Assembly (NCBI RefSeq): GCF_002077135.1
Contig: NZ_LDOS01000001.1
Span: 74,219 to 138,218, forward strand
Direction of reading: 5' to 3'
Origin: Metallibacterium scheffleri
GTDB lineage: Bacteria > Pseudomonadota > Gammaproteobacteria > Xanthomonadales > Rhodanobacteraceae
Length of the DNA: 64,000 bases
Shown here piece by piece: positions 47,149-58,793 of this stretch (its first letter is position 1; each line of letters opens with the position of its first letter). Made by a program: the position numbers and the translations under genes. The notes beneath the pieces were generated by a model. The model searched no databases, had not been told where the DNA came from, and was given only the letters and a program-made list of their open reading frames with translations.

Positions 47149-49844
47149 GCGTGCAACGGCAACGGCTTGTCAGGGTCGAGCTGGTAGAGCTCCATGGCGC
47201 GCGCCACCTCCTTGGCCGGCACCGCGCCTTCCGCAGCCAGCGCGGCCAGCGCGGCGTGCGCGATCCAGTGGCGGTCCACCTCGAAGAACGCGCGCAGGTG
47301 CGCACGCGTGTCCGAGCGACCGAAGCCGTCCGTGCCCAGGGTCACGTAGCGGCGCCCCAGGGGCAGGTAGGCGCGGATCTGCTCGGGAAAGGCGCGCACG
47401 TAATCGGTGGCGGCGATCACCGGGCCATCGTGGCCCGCCAGTTGCTGCGCGACGAAGCAGGTCTGTGGCTTCTGCAGCGGGTGCAGACGCTGCCGGCGCT
47501 CGCATTCCATGCCGTCACGTGCCAGCTCGGTGAAGCTGGGGCAACTCCACAGGTCGGCCTTGACGCCGAAATCCTTGTCCAGCAACTCGGCGGCGGCGAT
47601 GACTTCGCGCAGGATCGTGCCCGAGCCCAGCAACTGCACGCGCGGCGCGGCGGACTTGCCCTTGGTTTTGCCGCCATCCGCCGCACGGAACAGGTACATG
47701 CCCTTGACGATGTCCAGCTCGACGCCGGCGGGCATCTCGGGGTGAGCGTAGTTCTCGTTCATCACGGTCAGGTACCAATAGGCGTCCTCCTGCTCGTGCA
47801 ACATGCGGCGCACGCCGTCGTGCAGGATCACCGCCACCTCGTAGCTGAAGGTCGGATCGTAGGCGTGACAGTTGGGAATCGCCGCGGCCAGGAGATGGCT
47901 GTGACCGTCCTCGTGCTGCAGACCTTCGCCGTTGAGCGTGGTGCGCCCGGCGGTACCGCCGATCAGGAAACCGCGGCAGCGCATGTCACCCGCCGCCCAG
48001 GCCAGATCGCCAACACGCTGGAAGCCGAACATCGAGTAGTAGATGAACACCGGCAGCATCGGCACGTTGTGGAATGAATAGCTCGACGCCGCCGCCATCC
48101 ACGCGGCCATGCCGCCGGCCTCGCTGATGCCTTCCTGCAGCACCTGGCCGGACTGGTCCTCGCGGTAATACATCAGCTGGTCGGCGTCCTGCGGCCGGTA
48201 CTTCTGGCCGAACGGTGCGTAGATGCCGATCTGGCGGAACATGCCCTCCATGCCGAAGGTGCGCGCCTCGTCGGCGACGATGGGCACGATGCGCGGGCCG
48301 ATGTCCTTGTCGCGCAGCAGCAGGTTGAGGCCGCGCACGAAGGCCATGGTGGTGCTGATCTCGCGCTCGCCGGTGCCCTGGGTGATCTGCTTGAGCGCAT
48401 CCAGCCCGGGCGCGACGGGCGCGTGGTCGGCCATGCGCCGGCGACTGGGCAGCGGACCGCCCAGTGCCTCGCGACGCGCGCGCAGATACTGCACCTCGGG
48501 CGAATCCGCACCGGGGTGGTAGTACGGCACCTCCTCGAGCTCGGCGTCGGCCACCGGAATGTTGAAGCGGTCGCGGAAGGCGCGCACCGCAGCGGTGTCC
48601 ATCTTCTTCTGCTGGTGGGTGATGTTCTGGCTCTCGCCTGCATCGCCCATGCCGTAGCCCTTGACCGTCTTGGCCAGGATCACCGTGGGCATGCCCTCGG
48701 TGTGCATGGCGGCGTGATAGGCGGCGTAGACCTTGTGCGGATCGTGACCGCCGCGGTTGAGGCGCCAGATGTCCTCGTCGGAGAGGCTGGCGACCATGGC
48801 TTTGGTCTCGGGATACTTGCCGAAGAAATGCTCGCGCGTGTAGGCGCCACCGAAAGCCTTGTAAGCCTGGTACTCGCCATCGACGGTTTCCATCATCAGG
48901 CGCTTGAGCAGGCCATCCTTGTCGCGCGCCAGCAGCGGGTCCCAGTAGCTGCCCCAGATCAGCTTGAGCACGTTCCAGCCGGCACCGCGGAACTGGCCCT
49001 CGAGTTCCTGGATGATCTTGCCGTTGCCGCGCACCGGGCCATCCAGACGCTGCAGGTTGCAATTGATCACGAAGATCAGGTTGTCCAGATGCTCGCGCCC
49101 GGCCAGACCGATCGCGCCCAGCGACTCGGGCTCGTCGGTTTCGCCGTCGCCGAGGAAACACCAGATCTTGCGATCGGTCTTCGGCACCAGGCCGCGGTGC
49201 TCCAGGTACTTCTGAAACTGCGCCTGATAGATGGCCTGGATCGGGCCCAGACCCATCGATACCGTGGGCAATTGCCAGAAATCCGGCATCAGCCATGGAT
49301 GCGGGTACGAGGGCAGCCCTTGGCCGCCGGTTTCCATGCGGAAATGATCCAGCCGTTCGGCGTCGATGCGGCCTTCGAGAAATGCGCGCGCGTAGATGCC
49401 CGGGCTCGAGTGGCCCTGGAAGCAGACCAGATCGCCAGGGTGATCGGCGCTTTGCGCGCGCCAGAAATGGTTGAAGCCGACGTCGTACAGCGTGGCGCTC
49501 GAAGCGAAGCTGGCGATGTGTCCGCCCAGCTCGCCCGGCTTGCGGTTGGCGCGCAGCACCATGGCCATCGCGTTCCAGCGGATGATCGAGCGGATGCGCC
49601 ATTCCAGCGCGGCATCACCCGGACTCTTGGCCTCGCGCTCGGGGGGAATGCTGTTGATGTATTCGGTGGTCGGCGCGAACGGCAGCATGCCGCCGGCGCG
49701 GCGCGTCTCGTCGACCATGCGCTCGAGCAGGAAATGCGCGCGCGGCGCGCCGCCGCGCTCGAGGATGGCATCGATGGATTCAACCCATTCGCGTGTTTCG
49801 CTGGGATCTGGATCCTGCTGCAGGATGTCGGTGATCGGGTCCAT
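47145..49844 (-). CDS. aceE: Pyruvate dehydrogenase E1 component, homodimeric
   Basis: This 899-residue AceE decarboxylates pyruvate with thiamine diphosphate. Visible are GHSSPGIYARAFLEGR, the ThDP motif FLGDGETDEPES...FVINCNLQRLDGPVRGN, the inner-loop region VILAKTVKGYGMG and EGISEAGGMAAWMAAASSYS. The C-terminal segment VTLGTDGFGRSDTRAHLRAFFEVD is typical. ATG 49844 is preferred (GGAG six bases upstream) over GTG 49856. The dehydrogenase E2/E3 genes are not beside it. It lies downstream of maeB on the same strand, 184 bp apart with its own likely promoter. Confidence 0.97.
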   Translation of the reverse strand: MDPITDILQQDPDPSETREWVESIDAILERGGAPRAHFLLERMVDETRRAGGMLPFAPTTEYINSIPPEREAKSPGDAALEWRIRSIIRWNAMAMVLRANRKPGELGGHIASFASSATLYDVGFNHFWRAQSADHPGDLVCFQGHSSPGIYARAFLEGRIDAERLDHFRMETGGQGLPSYPHPWLMPDFWQLPTVSMGLGPIQAIYQAQFQKYLEHRGLVPKTDRKIWCFLGDGETDEPESLGAIGLAGREHLDNLIFVINCNLQRLDGPVRGNGKIIQELEGQFRGAGWNVLKLIWGSYWDPLLARDKDGLLKRLMMETVDGEYQAYKAFGGAYTREHFFGKYPETKAMVASLSDEDIWRLNRGGHDPHKVYAAYHAAMHTEGMPTVILAKTVKGYGMGDAGESQNITHQQKKMDTAAVRAFRDRFNIPVADAELEEVPYYHPGADSPEVQYLRARREALGGPLPSRRRMADHAPVAPGLDALKQITQGTGEREISTTMAFVRGLNLLLRDKDIGPRIVPIVADEARTFGMEGMFRQIGIYAPFGQKYRPQDADQLMYYREDQSGQVLQEGISEAGGMAAWMAAASSYSFHNVPMLPVFIYYSMFGFQRVGDLAWAAGDMRCRGFLIGGTAGRTTLNGEGLQHEDGHSHLLAAAIPNCHAYDPTFSYEVAVILHDGVRRMLHEQEDAYWYLTVMNENYAHPEMPAGVELDIVKGMYLFRAADGGKTKGKSAAPRVQLLGSGTILREVIAAAELLDKDFGVKADLWSCPSFTELARDGMECERRQRLHPLQKPQTCFVAQQLAGHDGPVIAATDYVRAFPEQIRAYLPLGRRYVTLGTDGFGRSDTRAHLRAFFEVDRHWIAHAALAALAAEGAVPAKEVARAMELYQLDPDKPLPLHA

Positions 49845-50028
49845 GTGCTGCTCCACGCCGCGTTACCGCGTCGCCAAGGCCGCCGTCGCGGCCACGGTGC
49901 CGCACGTGCGACACCAGGGGAATCGGGCGTTGCGGACGCGCATTGGCAGTGCCCCGCAACCTTTTCATTTTAGCGCCACGCGAACGATTTGCGCGGGTCG
50001 CCGCACGCAGGTCCGGCTCGATTTCCGC

Positions 50029-52314
<2,286 letters not shown>

Positions 52315-52618
52315 GGATGACGCGACCGTGGCGCCGTGGCGTGAAAAACAATCGTTCATTCTACAAGCGCGGCAGCAGCACCAAACGCTGCACGGCAGCA
52401 ACGGACGCGCCCGGAAGCCGCGGACGACCCGGCGCCATGCCGCCAACATCCGGGCCGCGTGGAGGAGTTGCCACGCTCGCGCCGAAGGCGGGTGGGGTGG
52501 GGTGCAGCGCCGCGTGGTGCGCGCGCGCGTCGGGCCTGGCGAGGTTCGTGCGATGACGCGAGACGCGGCGGTCAGGTGCAATGGCGCGTGCCCGGGCCAG
52601 CTCCGACCTCGCCGCGGA
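52315..52618. other. Intergenic, maeB promoter region
   Basis: These 304 bases separate maeB from the alpha/beta hydrolase stop. I see no recognisable gene, repeat or RNA structure on either strand. The maeB promoter should lie here. Confidence 0.5.
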
Positions 52619-53476
52619 TCAGGCGTCGCGAAAAAACGCGCGCAGCCGCGCGGCGACCTGTGCAGGTTGCTCGCCATGCAGATGGTGGCCACCGGCAAGC
52701 GTGTCGATTACCAGGTGCGGGACGCGGGCGGCCCGCATGCGCAGCAGCGCATGGGGCAGATACGGGCTTTCCGGCTCGGCCAGCAACAGCCAGGCGGGCG
52801 CGGCGATGCCGGCCAGCAGCGCATGCACTTGCGACTCGGCCATGCGCAACGGCGTGGTCGTGGTCAGACGCGCATCGCTGCGCCATACCCAGCCATCATG
52901 CTGCGGGCGCAGGCCGCGTTCGACGATGGCGCGGATGGCGCCCGGCTGCTGGCCGGTGGAGCGGCAGCGCGCGGCCAACGCCTGTTCGACATCGGAGAAC
53001 ACGCGCACGGACTTGGCGACTGGCATGGCCAGCGCATCGCGCCAGCGTTGCAGCGTGGCGCTGCCGTCGTCAGCGATGGGACCCAGCGCCTCGATCAAGG
53101 CGAGTTGCGCGATTTGCGCGGGAAACGCCGCGGCATACAGGCTGGCCACGGCGCCACCCAGCGAGTGACCGAGCAGGCCGAAGCGCGTCAACCGTAACGC
53201 GCAGACCGCATCGCGCACCGCGGTCACGAACAACGCGAGGTCGTAACGCGCCGAGGCCGGCAGGTGCGCGCTGTGGCCATGGCCGGGCAAGTCCAGCGCG
53301 ATGACGCGGTACTGTACGGCCAGCAGCGGCGCCAGCGCGGCGAAACTGGCGGCGTTGTCCAGCCAGCCATGCAGGGCGAGCAGCGGTGGCGCGTGCGCAT
53401 CGCCCCAGGCCAGCGCGGCCAGATCCAGCCCGAGGCCGGGCAAGGTGATGCGCAGCGGCTCAGCGGTTGCAGTCAT
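52619..53476 (-). CDS. Alpha/beta hydrolase
   Basis: This 285-residue hydrolase has the oxyanion motif LLALHGWLDNAASFAAL, nucleophile Ser in GLLGHSLGGAVASLYAAAFP, an acid segment near LLLAEPESPYLP and His in LAGGHHLHGEQP. It belongs to the general esterase/lipase group; the substrate is unknown. No signal peptide is seen. ATG 53476 lies inside the end of hemH (17-base overlap), so translation may be coupled. It is downstream of hemH in one operon. Confidence 0.88.
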   Translation of the reverse strand: MTATAEPLRITLPGLGLDLAALAWGDAHAPPLLALHGWLDNAASFAALAPLLAVQYRVIALDLPGHGHSAHLPASARYDLALFVTAVRDAVCALRLTRFGLLGHSLGGAVASLYAAAFPAQIAQLALIEALGPIADDGSATLQRWRDALAMPVAKSVRVFSDVEQALAARCRSTGQQPGAIRAIVERGLRPQHDGWVWRSDARLTTTTPLRMAESQVHALLAGIAAPAWLLLAEPESPYLPHALLRMRAARVPHLVIDTLAGGHHLHGEQPAQVAARLRAFFRDA

Positions 53477-54578
53477 GCGCGGCGCGTTCGCGGGCACTGG
53501 CCTGCAGGGCAGCATGGACCGCGGGATTGAAATCGGGCGCCAGTTCCGGCCAGCCGGCCATGTGCCTGAGCGCCAGCGCGGCGAGCGCGCGCACCTGCGC
53601 GTCGCCGCTGTTGAGCGCGGGGATATAGTGCAGCACGGTGCCGCCGGCACTGAGGAAATCCGCCTTGCCACGCAGCGCGATTTCCTCCAGCGTCTCCAGA
53701 CAATCCACGGCGAAGCCCGGACACAGCACGTCGATGCGCTTGACGCCCTGCGCGGGCAACGCGCGCAACGTAACGTCGGTGGCCGGTTGCAGCCAGCGCT
53801 CGCGACCGACGCGCGACTGGAACGTCAGCAGCACTTCGCCCGCACCCAGGCCCAGGCGTTCGCGCAGCAGCCGCGCTGTGGCCAGACACTGGCAGTAATA
53901 CGGATCACCGCCGAGCACATAGCGCCGCGGAATACCGTGGAAACTCAGCAACAGCTTCTGCCCGCGACCCTGCACCGCCCAGTGCCGGCGCACGCTGTCG
54001 GCCAGCGCGTCGAGATGCGCGGCGTCGTCGTGATAGTCGTTGATCACGCGCAGCTCGGGCGGCCAGCGCAGGCGCTTGATGGTGTCGGCCATGGCATCCA
54101 GCACGCTGCCGGTGGAGGTGGCCGAATACTGCGGATACAGCGGCAGCAGCAGCAGGCGGCGCACGCCCGCGGCCTGCAGCGCGGTGATGCGTTCGCGTAT
54201 CGCGGGCCGGCCGTAGCGCATGGCCAGGTCCACGCTGACCGGGCCGGCGCATTGATCGCCCAGCGTGCGCTGCAAGGCCGCGGCCAGCGCTTCGCTGTGC
54301 GTGCGCAGCGGCGAACCGGCATCGGTCCAGATACTGGCGTAGGCGTGCGCCGAGCGTTTGGGCCGCACGCGCAGAACCACGCCATGCAGCACCAATTGCC
54401 ACAACCAGCGCGGATACTCGATCACGCGCGGATCGGAAAGAAATTCGGCCAGATATTCGCGCACGGCCTTGGGCGTGGCTGCCTCCGGCGTGCCGAGGTT
54501 GACCAACAGCACGGCGGCACGCGCTGGCGTGTCGTGGGCGTAGCCGGCGAGGCCGGTGTAGTGCGAGGATGCAGGCAT
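53460..54578 (-). CDS. hemH: Ferrochelatase
   Basis: This 372-residue HemH inserts Fe2+ into protoporphyrin IX. Signatures are AAVLLVNLGTPEAATPKAVREYLAEFLSDPRVIE, LLLLPLYPQYSATSTGSV, LLLSFHGIPRRYVLGGDPYYCQC with the catalytic His, TFQSRVGRERWLQPATD and VLCPGFAVDCLETLEEIA. It is at the end of the same pathway as hemB at 32090 and supplies heme to ctaB/ctaA. ATG 54578 gives the conserved short N-extension. Confidence 0.96.
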   Translation of the reverse strand: MPASSHYTGLAGYAHDTPARAAVLLVNLGTPEAATPKAVREYLAEFLSDPRVIEYPRWLWQLVLHGVVLRVRPKRSAHAYASIWTDAGSPLRTHSEALAAALQRTLGDQCAGPVSVDLAMRYGRPAIRERITALQAAGVRRLLLLPLYPQYSATSTGSVLDAMADTIKRLRWPPELRVINDYHDDAAHLDALADSVRRHWAVQGRGQKLLLSFHGIPRRYVLGGDPYYCQCLATARLLRERLGLGAGEVLLTFQSRVGRERWLQPATDVTLRALPAQGVKRIDVLCPGFAVDCLETLEEIALRGKADFLSAGGTVLHYIPALNSGDAQVRALAALALRHMAGWPELAPDFNPAVHAALQASARERAAHDCNR

Positions 54579-54953
54579 GACGCGGCGGGCAGTGACGGCG
54601 CGGCGAGTCTGCCACAGGCGCGCGTGTAGGCCGCGTTCACGCGCGGTTGCGCGCACCGGCATATAGAGTGGGCCTTGTGCGCTGCGACCTGTTGTCGCGT
54701 CCGTTGTCCGCGTCGAGTTGCCAGCGGGTGGTTGCAAGACTGCTGCGGCGCACGCGTGCAGCGAACGCAGGGCCGCAGCACGCTGGAACCATGCATGGTG
54801 CGGGCCGGGCCTGGCTACAGGAGCAGGATGCGCAGATGCCCACGTGCCGCCGCGACGAACGTGGCGCGGCCATTGCCGCGAGCGTTTGTCGGCAGACCAC
54901 GGCAGAATGCGCGGTTTTGCAAACTCATCCAATCTGATTTGAAGGAGTGCCTC
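54579..54953. other. Intergenic between hemH and SYLF gene
   Basis: These 375 bases are the divergent promoter region of hemH and the SYLF gene. No frame on either strand matches a known family and I see no clear hairpin. A TATAGAG near 54664 on the plus strand is a weak -10 candidate. Confidence 0.4.
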
Positions 54954-55643
54954 ATGTTGCTGCGACCTTTGCGAGTGCTGTTGATGCTGTTGACGCTGTT
55001 GCTGCCTTTCGTGGCGGGTGCCCAGGATGGTATCGACCGCGATACCCAGCGCGCCCAGAGCGCCACGCGCGTACTGTCGGAAATCCAGATGGCGCCCGAT
55101 CGCGCGGTGCCGCACAGCCTGATGCAGGTCGCCCACGCGATCGCGGTGATCCCGAACGTGATCAAGGCCGGGCTGATTTTCGGTGGCCGCTTTGGTGAAG
55201 GCCTGGTATCGATCAAGAAACCCGACGGCACCTGGTCGGATCCAGCCTACATCCGCCTCACCGGCGCCAGCGTGGGCTTTCAGGCGGGCGTGTCGTCGAC
55301 CGACGTGATCCTGGTATTCACCAATGAGGACGGCGTCAAGCGCCTGATCCACGGCGAGTTCACCATCGGCGCGGATGCATCGGCGGCGGCCGGACCGGTG
55401 GGGCGTTATGCCAATGTCAGCACGAATGGTCATTTTGACGCGGCCATCTATTCCTATTCGCGCTCGCGCGGCCTGTTCGCCGGCGTGGCGCTGGATGGCG
55501 CGCGCATCGGCATCGACAACGCCGCCGACCAGCGCGTCTATGGCACCAACGTGACCGCGCGACGCGTGTTCGACGGTCAGGTCAAGCAGGTGCCGCCCGC
55601 GATCGTCGAGTTCCGCAACACGCTCGAAGAGTACACTCAGTGA
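54954..55643 (+). CDS. SYLF/Ysc84-domain lipid-binding protein
   Basis: This 229-residue exported protein has a signal peptide ending FVAGA, then a SYLF domain: AQSATRVLSEIQMAPDRAVPHSLMQVAHAIAVIPNVIKAGLIFGGRFGEGLVSIKK, GASVGFQAGVSSTDVILVFTNEDG and YSRSRGLFAGVALDGARIG. Eukaryotic SYLF domains bind phosphoinositides; the bacterial role is unknown, possibly envelope lipid binding. A strong GAAGGAG precedes ATG 54954. It runs into tatABC with 57 bp between them, so it may share the tat transcript. Confidence 0.9.
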   Translation: MLLRPLRVLLMLLTLLLPFVAGAQDGIDRDTQRAQSATRVLSEIQMAPDRAVPHSLMQVAHAIAVIPNVIKAGLIFGGRFGEGLVSIKKPDGTWSDPAYIRLTGASVGFQAGVSSTDVILVFTNEDGVKRLIHGEFTIGADASAAAGPVGRYANVSTNGHFDAAIYSYSRSRGLFAGVALDGARIGIDNAADQRVYGTNVTARRVFDGQVKQVPPAIVEFRNTLEEYTQ

Positions 55644-55700
55644 GGCAAGCGCCGGCCACTACGGTGCCATCGGCGCGCATTGGCGCGCGGGAGTTGGAAC

Positions 55701-55949
55701 ATGGGTTTTGACAGCATTTGGCATTGGCTGATTGTGCTGGTGATCGTGCTGTTGATCTTCGGCACGAGCAAGCTGCGCAACGCGGGTTCGGACATTGGCG
55801 CGGCGGTGCGCAACTTCAAGAAAGCGATGAAGGAGGACGCGGACGCGGCCAAGGACGCCAAGGACGGCAGCGTGGAGCGCCTGCAGGCGGATGCGCCGGT
55901 CGCGGAGGCGGCCAAGGATGCGGCCAAGCCGCAGGATCACGCCCCGTAA
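55701..55949 (+). CDS. tatA: Sec-independent protein translocase subunit TatA
   Basis: This 82-residue TatA has a short periplasmic N-end, a membrane helix ([16 protein letters not shown]) and then the [24 protein letters not shown] amphipathic helix, followed by an acidic/Ala-rich tail. TatA oligomers form the passage for folded proteins with twin-arginine signals. It is first of tatA-tatB-tatC; tatB starts 9 bases after its stop. Confidence 0.95.
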   Translation: MGFDSIWHWLIVLVIVLLIFGTSKLRNAGSDIGAAVRNFKKAMKEDADAAKDAKDGSVERLQADAPVAEAAKDAAKPQDHAP

Positions 55950-55958
55950 GCGGCGCCC

Positions 55959-56597
55959 GTGTTCGGCATCGACTTCAACGAGCTGCTGCTGATTGCGGTG
56001 GTGGCGCTGGTGGTGCTGGGCCCGGAGAAGCTGCCTGGCGCGGCGCGGACCGCCGGGGCGCTGGTGCGGCGTGCGCGCACGGCCTGGGCCAGCGTGCAGG
56101 CCGAGGTGGCGGGCGAACTGGACAAGGACGCGCTCACCCGGCAGTGGCGCGAGGGCGCCGCGGCGCTGCGTGGGGTGGCCAGCGAAGCGCGCGCGACGCT
56201 GGGCGAAGCGCGTGAAGCGCTGCAGCCGGCCGTGCACGCGGCGGACGCGGCGCGCGCCGGCATGACGGAGGTGTCTGCCGAACTGGCGCGCAGCATCGGC
56301 GAGTTGCGCACGTTGGCGGCACGCCTGGATGGCGCGGCCGGCGCCGAGCGCGACGCACTGCGCGCGGTTGCCGCCGATCTGCGTGCCGCCGCCGACCAAC
56401 TGGCCGCCACGCCGGAGATGGCCGCCGACGCGGCCGCGCTGGCGGACGCCACGGCCCCGGCCACGCAGGCCGTGGCGCAATCGCTGACCGAGATCGCGCA
56501 GCGCCTGCAGCAGGTGCCGGCGGCGACGCTCGCCGTGGCCCCGGATGCGGATGCGGCCGCTGCCCGCCCGGTGCCCGCCCCGCCGCACTCCGCATGA
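55959..56597 (+). CDS. tatB: Sec-independent protein translocase subunit TatB
   Basis: This 212-residue TatB opens FGIDFNELLLIAVVALVVLGPEKLPGAARTAG (membrane helix plus PEKLP hinge). It continues with a long Ala/Glu/Arg-rich amphipathic stretch to residue ~180, then a Pro-rich end. It is longer than E. coli TatB, mainly in the Ala-rich helix. With TatC it receives the twin-arginine signal peptide. The start is GTG 55959. The stop overlaps tatC (ATGA). Confidence 0.94.
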   Translation: MFGIDFNELLLIAVVALVVLGPEKLPGAARTAGALVRRARTAWASVQAEVAGELDKDALTRQWREGAAALRGVASEARATLGEAREALQPAVHAADAARAGMTEVSAELARSIGELRTLAARLDGAAGAERDALRAVAADLRAAADQLAATPEMAADAAALADATAPATQAVAQSLTEIAQRLQQVPAATLAVAPDADAAAARPVPAPPHSA

Positions 56598-57367
56598 GCG
56601 CCGCTGACGCCCCAGACAGCCCCGGCGGCCTGATCGCGCACCTGCTGGAGCTGCGCTCGCGCCTGCTCAAGGCCGCGCTGGCCGTGCTCGTGGCGCTGCT
56701 GGCGCTGCTGCCGTTTTCCGAAAAACTCTACGCGCTGCTGGCGCGGCCACTGATCGAGCGCCTGCCCAAGGGCGCGCACATGATCGCCATCGAGGTCACC
56801 GGGCCGTTCCTCACCCCGATCAAACTGACCTTCGTGGTGGCGCTGTTCGCGGCCATGCCGGCGGTGCTGTACCAGATCTGGGCCTTCGTCAGCCCCGGCC
56901 TGTACCGCCACGAAAAACGCCTGGCGCTGCCGCTGCTGATCGCCGCGGTGCTGCTGTTCTACACCGGCTGCGCGTTCGCCTATTTCCTGATCCTGCCGGC
57001 GGCGTTCCATTTCCTCACCCTGGTCACCCCGCCCGGCGTGTCGATGATGACCGACATCGGGCATTACCTCAGCTTCGTGCTGCACGTGTTCTTCGCCTTC
57101 GGCCTGTGCTTCGAGGTGCCGGTGATCGTGGTGGTGCTGGCCGCGATGGGCGTGGTCAGCGTGGCCAAGCTGCGCAGCGCGCGGCGCTACGTCATCGTCG
57201 GCGCGTTCGTGGTGGCCGCGATCATCACCCCGCCGGACGTGCTGTCGATGACCCTGCTGGCGGTGCCCATGGTGCTGCTGTACGAGATCGGCGTGCTGGT
57301 CGCCGCCATGCTGGTGCGGCAGAAGGCCGCGCGCGCCGCACAACACCAGGACGAAAACGAGCGCTGA
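56594..57367 (+). CDS. tatC: Sec-independent protein translocase subunit TatC
   Basis: This 257-residue TatC has six membrane helices, HLLELRSRLLKA at the start (the conserved L-x-E-L-R signal-receptor site), FVSPGLYRHEKRLALPLL and FGLCFEVPVIVVVLAAMG. TAxITPPD is represented by AAIITPPDVLSM. It binds twin-arginine signal peptides together with TatB. It ends seven bases before the convergent S41 protease stop. Confidence 0.97.
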   Translation: MSAADAPDSPGGLIAHLLELRSRLLKAALAVLVALLALLPFSEKLYALLARPLIERLPKGAHMIAIEVTGPFLTPIKLTFVVALFAAMPAVLYQIWAFVSPGLYRHEKRLALPLLIAAVLLFYTGCAFAYFLILPAAFHFLTLVTPPGVSMMTDIGHYLSFVLHVFFAFGLCFEVPVIVVVLAAMGVVSVAKLRSARRYVIVGAFVVAAIITPPDVLSMTLLAVPMVLLYEIGVLVAAMLVRQKAARAAQHQDENER

Positions 57368-57374
57368 GCGTGCT

Positions 57375-58709
57375 TCAAGGCGCGGATGCGGCCGCTGCCG
57401 GCCGCGCGCGCGTGGCCACCAGCGCCTGCAGCACGTGCAGGGCCTGATCCAGCCACCAGTCCTCGGCGGCCAGCGTGCCCGTGCCGCCGCTGCTCGCGGC
57501 CACGTTGCCGGAACCGCCGAGATGTCCGAGCAGATCGGCTTCGCGGCTGCTCAGCTCCGGCGCCTTGCTCACGCTCACCCGCAGGTTGTCGGCCAGCTCG
57601 ATGTCGGGGCTGATGCCGCGCGCCTGGATGGAGTCACCGTCGGGCGTGTAGTAGCGCGCCGTGGTCAGCTTGATGGCCGCGCCGTCGGGCAGCGGCAGCA
57701 CGCTTTGCACCGAACCCTTGCCGAAGCTGCGCCGGCCCATCAACACGGCGCGGTGGTTGTCCTTCAGTGCGCCGGCGACGATCTCGGCGGCCGAGGCGGT
57801 GCCACCGTCGATCAGCACCACCAGCGGCGCGCCATGCAGCAGATCGCCGGGTGTGGCGCGGAAAATCGTGTCGGATTGCGGCAGGCGCCCGCGCGTGCTG
57901 ACGATCACGCCGGAGTCAAGGAAGTCATCGGCCACTGCGACCGCCGCGGTCACCAGACCGCCTGGATTCGAGCGCAAATCCAGCACCGCACCCTTGAGCG
58001 GGCCGTCCTTGCGCTGCAGGGCATCGAGCTGGCGCTGCAGTTCGCTGGCGGTATCGGCCTGGAACTGGCTGATGCGCAGGTAGGCGAAGCCCGGCACCAG
58101 CAGGCGCGAGCGCACGCTGGGTACCTGGATGAATTCGCGCACCAGACGCAGATTGATCGGCTGGCTGGCGCCGGCGTGCAGGATGGTCAGGGTGATGACG
58201 CTGCCGGGCTTGCCGCGCAACGCATCCAGCGCAGCATCCAGCGCATCCGGGTCGATGGCCTTGCCGTCGATGCCGAGGATGATGTCACCGGCGCGGATGC
58301 CGGCTTTCTGCGCGGGCGTGCCGTCGATCGGCGCGATGATGCGCAGCGTGCCCTTGACCTCGGCGACCTCGATGCCCAGCCCGGCGTATTCACCGCTGGT
58401 GTCCTCGTCGAACTGGCGCAGCGCCCTGGCGTCAAGGAATTCGCTGTGCGGATCCAGCCCGGACAGCATGCCGCGCAGCGCCGACTGCATCAGCGCGTGA
58501 TCGCTCACCGGCTCGACGTAAGCCTGTTTGATGATCTCGAAGGTGCGCGTGAAGATGGCGATGTCCTTGAGATCCGGTCCGGCATGCGCGCTCGGCAGCG
58601 AACTCGCGACAGCCGGCGCGACACTGCCCGCAAGCGCAGGCACGGCGGCTCCGGCCGTGGCGCAAACGCCGGACAGCATGCAGGCAAAAACGATCGGCAG
58701 GCGACGCAT
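57375..58709 (-). CDS. S41 C-terminal processing protease (CtpA-like)
   Basis: This 444-residue periplasmic protease has a signal peptide (start MRRLPIVFACMLSGVCATAG). A PDZ domain spans ~100-190 (DTSGEYAGLGIEVAEVKGTLRI...AGDIILGIDGKAI). The S41 core carries Ser306 in GGTASAAEIVAGALK and Lys331 in GRRSFGKGSVQ, the Ser-Lys dyad 25 apart as in other Ctp proteases. CtpA enzymes trim peptidoglycan hydrolases or precursor proteins. ATG 58709 has GGAG upstream. The CPBP and EnvC-like genes follow upstream on the same strand. Confidence 0.93.
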   Translation of the reverse strand: MRRLPIVFACMLSGVCATAGAAVPALAGSVAPAVASSLPSAHAGPDLKDIAIFTRTFEIIKQAYVEPVSDHALMQSALRGMLSGLDPHSEFLDARALRQFDEDTSGEYAGLGIEVAEVKGTLRIIAPIDGTPAQKAGIRAGDIILGIDGKAIDPDALDAALDALRGKPGSVITLTILHAGASQPINLRLVREFIQVPSVRSRLLVPGFAYLRISQFQADTASELQRQLDALQRKDGPLKGAVLDLRSNPGGLVTAAVAVADDFLDSGVIVSTRGRLPQSDTIFRATPGDLLHGAPLVVLIDGGTASAAEIVAGALKDNHRAVLMGRRSFGKGSVQSVLPLPDGAAIKLTTARYYTPDGDSIQARGISPDIELADNLRVSVSKAPELSSREADLLGHLGGSGNVAASSGGTGTLAAEDWWLDQALHVLQALVATRARPAAAASAP

Positions 58710-58793
58710 CGCGGACTCCGGCAACTGCCGGCATTATGCCCGTGCCGTGGCCGCGCGCCGCGGCGCGCGGTTCGCCCTGCCGCGTTCGGGTGC

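Noticed and set aside
48423-49973. 516-codon open frame opposite aceE
   Set aside because: It is antisense to aceE, has no recognisable domains and its composition mirrors the complement of the real gene.
57387-57404. GCGGCCG / CGGCCGC stem near the tatC/S41 junction as terminator
   Set aside because: It lies inside the S41 coding end and lacks a U-run.
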